Assembly: GCF_002443255.2 (NCBI RefSeq)
Contig: NW_019211459.1
Coordinates: forward strand, 20,877,540 to 20,941,539
Direction: 5' to 3'
DNA length: 64,000 nucleotides
Source of the DNA: Varroa destructor
Taxonomy: Eukaryota > Arthropoda > Arachnida > Mesostigmata > Varroidae
Of the stretch, positions 1 to 12,300 are shown piece after piece; positions within the stretch are counted from its first letter, which is position 1, and each line of letters opens with the position of its first letter. The position numbers and the translations under genes were made by a program. Below the pieces are notes generated by a model that saw only the letters and a program-made list of their open reading frames with translations, was not told where the DNA came from and ran no database searches.

Positions 1-539
1 TAGAATACTGCACGAAAAACGATGGCTGCTAGAGCAAAATCCTCGCAGCTGTTCGCTCTTCAAGTGCTCGAGCGCATACGAAGGCCACAGATGTGTCATA
101 TAAGTGCAGCCTATTCTGTCAATTTGGGTCTGGGCCTGTTGGCAGAGGAAGTGAGTTAACCGTCGCGATTTAGGCGCACCCTAGCGGCTCTTAGAGTAAC
201 CGGCTCGCACCCGAATTGGCAAGCAACGACTGTAGTGGTCCGTCCAACGGTATACAAAAGTTGAAAGTCCTAGAGACGCCCCACGGCTCAGCAGTATGCG
301 TTGCTTGGTGTGCTGCCTAGTGGCCGGATCTTCACTAGCGTTTAGTGTAGTAATGTAGAGTAAGAGGAGCTCGACTATTTGGTCTAATTCACCGCACTCT
401 AATGTAACTCGCAACCGTTCGCGAAGTCCACGACTTTTCCCCATACTGCCAACCATGTGCCTTCCACTCTCTTCAAATGGTTTAGCATGAACTGCGCACG
501 TGATATATCTATCAAAACGTATCAATGCTGACAAAATAA
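1..539. other. Upstream flank, no supported gene
   Basis: A 117-codon frame is open on the minus strand (534 to 181). Its translation has no motif I recognise and I see no convincing splice partner, so I do not call it a gene. No RNA gene or repeat was seen. Confidence 0.4.
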
Positions 540-2132
540 AAAGTTACGCCTCTCGCGCTAATGGGACCACAACGAAAAAGTCGCCGCTAGCGGCAGCACC
601 ATCATTCCTGTGGGCCTATGGGCCCGCTGACCTGGCTAATCTCTCGACCGTCATCCCCTCACTCTCTTTCACCCTCTCGCCCTATTCCTTCTCTCCTTTT
701 TTCACGGCCCCGTCAAGCCGCAAGCGAAGGACACTGGGGCTAGCAATAGCTCCTTTCAAGGTTCCTTCTCCCTAGCTAAACAAGCTGAGGAACGACCGAA
801 CTAACGGACGAGTGGTGGCAAGCACCGCTGGGTGTCGTGCTCCGTTTGGCAAGGACCGAGGACCGCTGAGGGCCGTCAACCAGGAGCGGGTAGCCCAGCA
901 CGCGCTACCCCGCGGCCAGAGAAGCGAGCCCCGCAGACCCCCAGCCCTGGTTTTTGCTTAGGCCCCTTTTGCTGGCGCTGCTATCACCAGGAGAACCGCC
1001 TGTGCTCTGCTGTGCCTGCTTTACGTGGCCTGCTTCTGCGGCTGGCTTCGGTGGCGGCCACGCCACCCCCTCTTCAACTGCCACCCAACTACTAGTCAAG
1101 GTCTCCGCCTTGCCTCGTCCTATGTTCCTCAACCTTCCAGTTCTTGATCCACGGATCCCTTGTGCCTGGCTGCTAGCTGGCAGGCTCTTTGTTCCAGCGG
1201 GTAAGCTATCCTAGCTGGCGTTTTCCCTCTGTGCCACGGCTGGCGCACCTCCTGCGGCAGCTGCCACCATAATTTCTTCCTGTCTGAGAGAGCGGCTGTG
1301 AGCGACTCGTTCGGTCGTCCTACCGTTCCATCTCGACACGAAGAAACTATGCTGGCGGGGGTGTCGGACTCACACAACAAAGATGGCCGCCGCCCTGGTA
1401 GTCCGCGCTACGGGCCCTGCTGCTGCAACTACCACCATCGCCAATTCTTGTGCTGCTGCTTCTCGTCGTCGAGCAATTTCGGCCGAACGACGATGGCAAT
1501 GTCTATGATCTTCGGCCTCATGGTTGCCGCTCGTGGAGCTGCCGCTGCTGTTACTTCTACTATCACAGGTGCTGCCGCCATCTGATCGTTATTTTTGATC
1601 GTGGACGACTAAGGGTTTGAGGCGATCGCCTCTGTCATTTGGTCGTGGTTCATGCTGCCCACTGCTGCGGCGTTGTTGTGTGTTCGGTTCTTTCGGGGGC
1701 GATCATCAGTCTGGCAGCCCAATCTTTGGACAGAGTTCGTCGTCAGATAAAGCGGTCCCGTTCTGAGCTGTGACGCTGGTCGGCAATAAGGAAGCGGAAA
1801 ACTGGTTGGTTTGTTCGGCTATGAGTTGCGTGACTAGTTTTTTAATTCATTAGTTGGCTGGTTCCCCTCAGCCGCTCTTGCATGGGTGTATAGCATCCTG
1901 TGGTGCTCCACCGTGCCTCGCTGTCAGTGATACCCGTTACCCGTCGCTGTCTGTCTGTGAGGGATGCCCGTGCGTCCATTTGCCCCCTTCCTTTTCCGTC
2001 TATGGCTAGCTAAATGTTGTCTTGCTTGAAGCCATAACCAGTACTAAATGGTGTTGTAGCGTAATGAAACGCCTCATTCTACCAGCAGCTCTTCATCGCA
2101 GTTTCGTTGCAACAGGCATTAACAACAAATCG
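540..2132 (+). promoter_or_regulatory. GC-rich block: probable promoter and 5'UTR exon of the SLC7-like gene
   Basis: The composition changes sharply from the surrounding AT-rich DNA to GC-rich sequence with GCT/GCC triplets (about 1.39-1.58 kb). Open frames here are short, overlap on both strands and resemble no family. A good donor (CG|GTGAGT) ends a possible non-coding exon at 2132, and a good acceptor (TTTCATCAG) lies before the first coding exon at 2910. I infer a 5'UTR exon spliced to it over a 777-bp intron. The transcription start cannot be placed from sequence alone. Confidence 0.4.
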
Positions 2133-2934
2133 GTGAGTTATCCATTTCTTCCAAGTGGCCTCTAGGAAAAGAACGAATCGTGAATATTTTGTGGCCGTTT
2201 TGCCAGGCGCTGTGCCTGCTGCTGCGTCTTTGTCAGAACCTGCCTCGACGTTCCCTAATGCTCCAAATCGTCACACACCCGGCCACCAATCATTGCCGTT
2301 CCGGTTTGTTCCGAATAGTCGTGATAGACTTTCCTTCTCGCCATTGCTGTACATGAAAACTCAGTGTGTGTAGTGACAATAGCAGCGCTAAGAATGATTC
2401 GTAAACAAAGACAGCAAACGCAAGAAAATAGAAAGAATCGTACGAATAACAGTCAGTGGCGTTGGTAACGGTATGCGTTCTTTGAATCATTCATCAAAGA
2501 ATTGAGCTGCAGTAAGAAGGGGTCGTGTCTTCCACTTGTGCCTCGGTGGTGGCTCATTCATCTATGCTGCTAGAAAAGCCCTTTCGCGAGTGAAAATAAA
2601 GCCTTCAACCGTGAGTGAGACTTATATTTGAAACTTATGAAGGATCGGATCGTTGCGCGGAATCAAAAATAGTATTGAGAGTCAAACTATTTCCCCTCTT
2701 CTGTCCCTCTACACCCCTTCTCGGAGGGTGACAAAGACAAACTATAAGTCTTGTTTTCGCGAGTACAAACGAGACACGACAAAACAAAAGGAAAGAGACA
2801 AGAAAGATAGGTTAAAACTCAAGTCGAGGTTAAGTCCGTCAAAACCGCACCTGAATCTGGTCGCCTGAATTTAGCAGTGAGAACCGTCAAGGTGCTGCTA
2901 TTTCATCAGCGGCCGCCGTGCGCTACGCGCTGCA

Positions 2935-3388
2935 ATGGTGACGACGGTGCTATTATCGGGCCGTCGAACGGCATCGCCGCTTGGAACACTCTCGGCGCTC
3001 TGTTCATTAGCTGCACGTCGCAAGGCGCCTAGAGGCGCTCTTCTGCGCGTACACGGCTCCACAAGCGCTAACTCTTCCAACTCGGCGGCATCAACGTCGT
3101 ACGCCCCTGGGGCGACAGCTCCATCAGAACGAGCGATAGGAGTCATAAACAGGAACACTTCGAGCAATACGTCATGCACTGGCGCCGTTAACAATTCTGC
3201 TGCCTCCGCCGGAGTCGCGGGAGCAGCTTGGAACAGCAGTAGCAGTAGGCTAGGCCTATTCACCACGGCTCTCGCACCCGGCCTCGCGTTCGGAGTTCTT
3301 GCCATCGTCGCGGGCGCGTTCCATGCGATACCAGAGGGAGCTCTCGTGCCATCACTACTTGTCGGAGCTGTTGCGGCACTTCTGTCAG
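2935..3388 (+). CDS. Exon 1 of SLC7-like gene (N-terminus, TM1-TM2)
   Basis: The start is ATG 2935, behind an acceptor at 2909. It encodes 151 residues and ends in phase 1 at CTGTCA G|GTGAGT. The first ~100 residues are Ser/Ala/Asn-rich with several N-x-S/T sites and resemble nothing specific. Residues ~105-151 are hydrophobic and align with CAT TM1-TM2, ending VGAVAALLS, where CATs have an alanine-rich helix ending in LAG. The TM1 glycine motif GxGSxxGAG reads GLAFGVLAIVAG here. The antisense frame of 188 codons over this exon is a shadow. A more upstream start or a missed small exon is possible. Confidence 0.75.
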
Positions 3389-6300
3389 GTGAGTGGAGAT
3401 CATAAAGGCAAAGAAAGATATTCAAAAAATATAAATATAGAGTTGAATTCATTCGGAGCTTCACAAGGTTTGATTACGGAATCTTCCTTCTTAACATGTT
3501 TATAAATGACCTTTATATGTTCTGTACTGACATTGAAATTGTACGTTTTGCTGATTATCAATGCACCCTGATTACATTTATCACAAGAGATGAACTGAGA
3601 GAAAATATTATCAAACAATTAACAAAAGCTAACTATTGGCTAAGTGTAAACAACCTCTCGAACCGTTTAAATACAGACAGAATTAAAACACTCAAAGGCC
3701 AACAAGGTTAATCCAGACATTAAGCGCTATAAATACTGTATGCTCCCAGGTGATAACAAAATAGATAGAGCCATTTCCACGCATGATCAACGGTCATACT
3801 ACGCAACTGCATAGTCCGCCTTTTCATCAATAAATCACCATGAATTTCCTCATATAGAAGAGGTCAATACGTAAAAGTACCCCAGAATCATATTCCAAGC
3901 CAGTTTAGAACGAAATATACACGTTCAAAATATAGAGAATAAATGGATTACGGACAGGCTCCGGCCTATTAGATAAATTAAGGAACATATCATTACCCGA
4001 CCTTCGTAAAAATGTCCTTCTCATTTATGCTGTTCATATGACATACTCCTGTTCGGAGTCAACTGTAAGACAAATATACAGCGTCTGATCAGTCGCCAAA
4101 AAAACGGTTATGAGAAATATCTTCTGACAAAACACTGACATTTGTTTGGCCTTTTTCAGTTTTTAGGCCTTACTGGGCAAGCCCTCAACTGAGTTCACTC
4201 ACTCAATTAGATATCCTGTGAACAACACCAAAACTCACCCTTGAACAACATCTATTTAGAATTTTCCCTGATAACTCAGTTAACTGCTTTTTTAGCCAAT
4301 AGTATTATAAACAATAGTTAATCGATTATATCAAAATAAATAAATACGTTCGTTAAGTGATGATAGCTATTATCATCATATATATTTCCAAAACTGCCTC
4401 TACCAAAATCATGGAACAATATAACACTTTACAACTCAAATAAAAAACTAAAACAAATATACAATATATTTGTATTACAAATGGACAGTGTATTTATGTT
4501 CTCTGATTTTTGTTTATGATGGCACCTTCGATCGTCTTCTACCAAGCAAGGCTGACATGGCCTTCATAGCCTCCCACCAGATTCAATAGCTCCTATATAT
4601 TTGCATGCTTCATGTACCTGTAATGTATATATGTGTTCCCTCAGGAGACCTTCCACTGTATTAGATTTTTGTATATAATACATTTTCCGACCGGTGTGGC
4701 TTGTCTATAAAAAAGCGTTTGAATACCTAGGGTATATTAAGAACTTCATAGGATAAAACAATGCAATACCAATAGTACCAAAGTCGCAATGCCCCATGCG
4801 AATCATATGATGCTTTGGCAACAAGAAAAAAGGGGAAAAATGGTAAAAATGAAAAATAGGAAAAGGTTACCTTGATAACGACACGCTGGGTCGCAGGAAA
4901 GGATCGCTGTCGCAGCTTTTGACTAGCGTCTGCGGCAAAGCTTCCTTCAGCTCAAGACAGCAGAAGGCGATACTGGTCGGGTTGAGAAGGGCCGCGTAGC
5001 GTACGTGCCGAATTGTACGACGTCCTGTGTACGGATGTCTGTACAGGTCTCACTGCCCTGTCCTATGTATTCCTTTGAACAATCCTGCGAATCCTTTCAA
5101 GTTACAAAAGTTTTGACGAAAAGGGACCGGAACTACATGATGAAAATGAAACAATCCAACCGACAAAAGTTGGGCTTACTGCTACGAAGTGTGAGACGAG
5201 TGATCTTCGAAGCGAGCAGACTCGCAAGCTGAAGCAAGATATGGCGTAACAGGGGCAACGTCTATATTATGTCGGGTTTCTCTGTCGCTTCAAGAAAAGG
5301 ACCACGCGACAGAGAACCAAGGACCTAAAACAATGGAATAAAACGAATGACGCAGAACTGCTGAGCGGAGAGCCATCAATGTGTGTGGCAGGCGGACGAT
5401 GGTGGTCCGCTTGATGCTAATGAAGATTGCGGGTAGAGTGCCACTAGCAACTATTACTGAATGTAACCCATCTGAAAGCGAAGAGGGGGTTATATGCTGT
5501 ACTTTGACACACTTCTAAGCAAAAACAAGAGAACAGAGAGCTAAATGGGCTTACTAGCACAGGGAAACAAGTCACAGTATCTTGGTCAGCGGGTCTGTTA
5601 CCACTACTGCAGTCGCGGCTCGTCGCTAACTACCTGCCAAGCAGTTTTTCTGCTCCCAGCAGCGAAGCACACAGGCCCGTGTTTTCATGGTATTGCCTTA
5701 GTAAAAGCAAGCTATACATAAGCATTAAGTACCCATGATTGTTTCGCCGGCAACACAATTCCATATGACACAGGGAGGGCACATGTAATCAATTCTGCCA
5801 TAACAACAATAACAGAAATACAGTAAATAACTCCATTTGTCTTGCACACAACGTTGTTGATGCTATCAGCTATAATGGTGTTTGCAAGCAGCAGTATATG
5901 GGCTAAAACTGAGAGTGGCGTTTCAATACATCAAAATAAGAAAAGCAAGCGGCTATTGCACCTTTTAAAGTATCCCGAATGTCTCGGGGTACAACAAGCA
6001 AGACGCGTCGTCCTAGAGAAGATACAGTTGAAAATAAGTACCTTGCTATTTTGAACTTATTCATTCTTCCCTCATCCGATTGGCTCAGCCTTTATACTAT
6101 TATGTTCAGGTAAAAAAAATAGCAAAATCAGTATTTTTGGTTGATTAATTATGTCGCTTTGAACGAACTACACATTAATCACTAAGAAAAGACAGCACCG
6201 ATATGAATCGCTCGTCGTCACCGGATAGCTTATTAACACTACGGAAATACGTACAACGTAAGACGTTCGACGTGACCTAATCATAACCGGGAAAGTAAGT

Positions 6301-9300
6301 TGATGGTTTTACCTAACTGAATTATCACAGCGAACGCATTACCTGTCTCCAACCTCCGGTCTTAAGGCTTCTGTCGAGCGACCTTTCATAGCGGCAATCG
6401 GCTCACAGTGAGGAAACGCCATTTGCCGTCAATCGCTTCGCTGTAAACAAGGAGATACATAATTAATAGAAGAAATTAGGCCGATGCGACTGCATACACG
6501 AGTCAGAGTAGTAACTTGTCCATAAATAACTCTGTCCTGCTACCACGTAATAGTAAACGGCTGACGGTCGATGTATTGTAATGGACTGGTCCTTCTTAAT
6601 AGAGATTCTTCTTTCGTGCTACATACATTGGAATTGGTTTTTTCTAAACTTGAATTACAGAAAAAAAAAAAAAAAAAGATACATTCATATATTTGGCGCC
6701 TACTTTATAGGGTTTATTGTCACGTTACTTCATCAAGCCCGGCAACGGCAACAAAGATAATTAGTCAGTTTCATCAAGTGACCTTCGGGTTTGTGGACCA
6801 CCTATTTGGATTTTCCGTCGTTGAGGTTTTTCCAGCTTTTTTCTGTAAATTTATCTCGTTTTCGGCCTTGTTTATTATATCGGCAGTCTTAGCGAAGGAA
6901 CAGTTTTTGCCTGAAACAAAAACCAATCGTTTTCGGAGGCTATTCACCAATGTGGCGATTTTATCGATATAACGATACGATGCGGCAGTGCTTTTACTTA
7001 GAGAGATAGTGGCTGCTCAATATGCTAAGAGAATGGTTTCATTATAATAAAATAGGCCAATGTAAGGCCGTAGACGAATGTCTTACGAATGAACATGTTT
7101 ACGAGCATGTTTAGTACCCACCCGACCGCCTGTCAGTCTGCTTGTCCCCCACGCGCTTCCATTGTGCTCTTTTTTAGAACCTACATCTGCTAAGTTTGGC
7201 GATATTTACTCGATACATTGGCCTCGAAAATACACATTGAATCTTCAAAAAGCAGTGTACGCTTGTTTCGCAAACGCTTAAAGATGCACCGTGTTATTCA
7301 AACGACGATGGAAGTCGAGGAACACCTCAAAGTTCCTAACGAAAATCCTTCTTTCGTTCATCCGAAGTAGCCGCACAGGCGATATACCTTGAGAATCCAA
7401 AAGCCTATCGAGGGTCCGTTGCAGATATTGCCAGAACGCATTCAAGTTGGACCTGCGTGATCTCTGCTAAAACAATGCGCTTACTCATACAATATAGCAG
7501 ATGACAGTATATTGTTCTGCGTATGCATGAATGTTATCGATTTCTTTTCACGACTAGTATTTTGTCCCTCATTTTTATTCTCAAGCCATTTCTTTAATAT
7601 CTAATAGTGTTCGATGGAACGGTTAGGGTTGTCATTAGCTGTAATAAGCTCTGTTTCCAAACAACAGGACTTGAGCTATTCAGAAACTTTTGCATAGGAC
7701 AGTGCATGAGACAAGGCCGAGAAAGATTTAAGGTAAAGGTCTTCATAAAGAGTAGTACATTATGAAGTTATTAAAGGACAAAAACCAGTATGAATTCAGT
7801 TGAATCCGGTATAAGCGGCGAAGAACAAGATAGTCGAAAGCCAGAATGAACTCGGCCATTATTCTCTTTGAACAACACATAGCTGTGTGCTGTTTCTTAC
7901 CGGGTCGCATTAATTCTCAGGCGCCAATGAAGATCCAGCGATTTTGCCATAAATTAGATCTCGTTTAATGACAACTCGATCTCAGACATACATTAAAGGG
8001 CCTCTCTTAAACTATCTAAAAGAGTTTTAGCACCTTTGCAGCTTTACTCGTAATACGTTCGCTCCGAGTAATCGTAATACAGACCCAGTGTGTCGTAGGT
8101 TCGCGTCTTTCCTGACAATAATCTTTATGGAATAAGTCTATTACAGTGTCTGGGTTGTATTAACAATGTATGAATTAGAGGTATAGGTGAAAAAAGCGCC
8201 ATCTGATGACATGTTTTGGTATGCTCCGAAATCGGCAAGCGGATGCGACTTCTAGGAACCCTATCACCTAAGCTATTCGAAGGATTTACAAGATCTTTGA
8301 TCTCTTGTCTAAAAAGGGCGCCGGTAAAGGTTCATACCATCGACAAATCAGCAGCTAGTCGAGAAGCTCTGTCGCAAGGAACCTTCATGCCTTCGACCAT
8401 TTCGATTCCATTCATAATGTTAGCCGTGTACGGTTGTTTATACGCATGCCAGGATAGGTGACTTTGGTTGTCGTTTACGCGAGGCAAGAGGCGTAGCATG
8501 ACAAAGCTTGAGGGCCGGATGCTCTGCAGAGTTGTCACCACTACTCGATAGAAGCGATGCAAGTCACACGTAACCTACCATACACCGTATGTACTACCCA
8601 CAGACACAGGCAAGTTTGGTACTTACGTACGGAACATTACATTTTATCCTGCATACTTTAGGAAAATTATAGAGTAAATATAGCATGTGAATATAGTATT
8701 TTTTCACGAAGGGTGCGTACAGTCTGTGGTGTGGTTTGGTTCGCATTTTGTAATTAACTTTTGCGCTATGAAAATGTCTTTCGCAATGAAAACCGGTTTA
8801 TTTGCAGACGACGATAGTTTCCGGCTTTGTGGCAGACTTAAGCGCTACTTTTTGATGACAAACATTCGCCAGGTATAAGAGAGTTGTCGGGCACCCATAG
8901 AAGCAGATCAGAAGTACATGTACCCAGCAAAGGACAGCACAAACTCGAATGTGTATATATATTGTACTGCTCTGATCAACATCGTCGTCTTGAACCAGCC
9001 AACAATAAGTAAAAACAAGAATATATAGGAAACACTCGCTGGCGCTGGAAAAGTTTTTAATCAGACAACGCTGGGCATATTAGACACTAATAGATCTCAG
9101 ACTGCATAGCCAATATTTATTTCTGCAATTAATTAGAAATCAGTGCATAATATGTGCATCTAATCTGAAGGGCATGCCACTCAGAATGAGCAAGAAACAG
9201 CAAATTCGTATTACCTAACATACCTCATTAGCACACAGTTTTTATGTGATCCTCAAGTGGTTGGAGTCCTTGGTTGGAACAAATGTTTACTCTCATGGCA

Positions 9301-12300
9301 GGTAGGCCATTGATAGGCGCCTATAAATACATAGTTAAGGGTGCTCTACTTGTGCCGTAATCTGCCCTAAGACTCGACACATTTTGAACACTCGGCTACT
9401 GAAATTGTATCTCACCTCTCTATGCTGCCAATTTGCAAAGCATCTAACGTGTTAGAAGATCTGTGTCGCGACCCTCAATTCTTTGACATGGCCTCTATTC
9501 ACGTACCTGACCAATTGCCGCACGTTAGGTTAACGAGGGATCGTTCAGGAAAGTCTGCGATATCCAGAACAGCAATACAGAGCGTTTTGCTTGCGTTTAT
9601 GCTTTTTTTCAAAGCTCTGGATCATTCGAGAAAAACGCGTGCGAATCAGAAAAACGTAATTTAACAAATCAGAAGCATGCTTACGATGGCACGAGAGTAA
9701 GCCGCCTTCCTGCTGAATGCTTCAATAGATAATTCAATATGCCGGAGCTACCCGTTAGGACTTTCTCTGAGGTAACGAGAGTTAAAGCCTCGGTATGCCC
9801 AAGAGCGCCCATGAGGAACGCAGCAGCCTAAACTAAACTTTATGTTCGTTGCGCTATTTGCATTTACGACGGCTGTTACATGTGAGCGAGCTTGGTGCTC
9901 CTGCTGACCGCCGAGTAACAACGTTGCACGTATTTCGAAAACTTCGACGTGTTGACGCATGGAAGAAAATTCAAATCTTTAAGTGCAGGACACGTCAGAA
10001 TAGTTAATTTCATAAGGATTCCAACGGAGACGGCTGGAAACTGAATCCATCGGGTATGGCTAATGAACACTGGCTATGAAGGTCACCATTGAATGCCTGG
10101 CACCCTCACACGCGCTGAGAATTAATAGTCGAAATAGTTAGAGTTGCAAATAAAGAGAAGTAGGTCTTTACCTTTAAGTTCTTGGGGATAATCCTTAGAC
10201 TTCTTTAAGGTATAGTCTATGCAATTATTAATTCTGACTCGCTACAGCTCGCTGGATTTGCAAATAGGCACAGTGGGATTAACCATTGGCTTAAGTAAAG
10301 ATGGATCTCGTGCTGATCTTTTCAATCTTAATGTGTGTTTGGACATAAGGCAATATTGACTCCCAACGATCATTTTTCTATGTTGGGAACCCGCATCGTA
10401 CCGATCTATTCGCCGGGGCTCTATTAAGGTTTCATAAAAGTGCGATATAACACTCAGCTGTAAATATCTAGACACTAAAATCGCTTGGGCCGAGCACACT
10501 TTGCATTTGTCATAGCACTCACCTGTGAATTTTCTCGTGAAATTGGCTGGTTCTAACCTAACCATAGCTTAGCCTCTATGGCATCAATGCCCAGGCGTAT
10601 CACCCCTCACAAACGGTTTCCCTTAGTCTTGTTTCACAATTTAAACGACGGAGTCCTGCGGGTAACAAGAGCTGGAGAATTCCGTCAGTGTAGTTAAAAA
10701 ATAAAAAAAACTGGCAAATTTTTCCTCAGAAAAAACCGGGTCGCATCCTTTAGGGCCTGGGCTGCATTCGAAAAAATTCCAGGCGAAAAAAATAATAACT
10801 CTCATTAACCTTACAGGCCCGACTTTTTGCCACATGATAACGCCGCCCGTACTATTTCTAGTAAGGCACCTAGTTAGTCACCAGTATCAGAAAAATTAAT
10901 TTCACGCCTAGAAGTATGTGCTTCACCTATTCATATTCAATTTGTCTGTATGGACGATTAATCTGCAAGCGTAATTTTTAGTCACGTTTCAGAGAGCTTT
11001 TACGTGCGTATAGCATATATTTTTTTGTCCACTTCCATATATAAATCGAAAGAGAAATAAGCTTACAGAAGAAAATATCTAAAGTGTACGATTAGGAAAA
11101 CGTTACATTTACAATTGTCAAAAAGAGGCCTACACTTGAAGCAGTATCTGTGTCAAGTGGTAATCTACTCCCTTTACCAACAAAGGTCTACTACATTTTT
11201 TTTAATCTCTAGACACTGTTGTCCGCTATAAGCCAACTTCTGCTCCATTTGGTTAATGCTTTAACCTATACACGGCGAATGGGGCAAATATTTCTATTTT
11301 TTCCATCGTTGCACACTACGTCAGCCTCACTATGTATTTTTCATGTCTCTTCACTGGTTTATGCGCTGGCGTTTGTTAGGACTAAGCTGTGTCAGTCAGG
11401 AGGATCGAATGCGACCTACCGAGACAAAACGGATCCCAAAATGATCGCAGGCTCATGCAGTCGCTCCCACATTAACTTTAATGAGCTAAATCGCCTCAGA
11501 TAATTGTCTGCCCCTACAAGCGAGGGCAATATACCTCGCTGTCCATATATGGGCAAGACTCGCGCCGGTGTGCTAAGAAAATCGTGCTATGTCGCTGCGG
11601 CCATTGAAAATACCGCATACTCTGCCGCACAGCGGTCTCGACGATAAAGTCTGAGGATATAGGTAACTCTCTAACATATACGAACTACGAATACAAACCG
11701 ATGCTTCTTTGAGTCAACATATTATAAATAGCCAGTGTCCACGAAAGTAATACTGTGTACATATATGCGTTTGAGTAATTCAGCGAATGGCAAGGTTGTT
11801 TCAAATCATTTTTGTTTAGCCTATTCGTAGGTTTGGCCTAGTGAAGGATACGTTCATGTTGCAAGATTAAAAAAAAATATTCGAAAGTGGTAATGGTTTG
11901 CGACGCGCGTGCCCGGTGATGACGCGTTAGTAAGTTGAGCAAGTGTGAACGTCTTCACATTAAAGAAAAATTGCTATGCCTTGAGCTTTTTTTTTTTATA
12001 AACATGTCTGAAACGGTGTTGGAGTGGATGTGCACTACTTAGCTACGATGCAAGTTATCGTTGTAAACTGCCAGCGCATATTTAACATTTCGTTGTTTTT
12101 AGATGAGCTTTTAGATAACAGAGGTTTACGAAATGTATTTGTTATCCGTTCGCCCATCTTTAATACAGCTGTGGAAGACATAGCTGACTCATGTCAAAAC
12201 CGCCCAGCGTTCTGCTAGGAATAGACGTTACGCGTTCTTGAAAGCGTAACCGTTATGACTCGTTAAACACAATTAGGAGCTGCAGAAATTTGTTGTATAA

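Noticed and set aside
181..534. 117-codon minus-strand frame (MSALIRFDRY...)
   Set aside because: No recognisable domain and no clear splice context; could be chance, though an unknown exon cannot be excluded.
2898..3464. 188-codon open frame on the minus strand
   Set aside because: It lies antisense to exon 1 of the SLC7-like gene and is a shadow of its GC-rich codons; no family signature.
6571..6972. 133-codon plus-strand frame in intron 1
   Set aside because: Runs through a 17-base poly-A; Phe-rich translation without motif.
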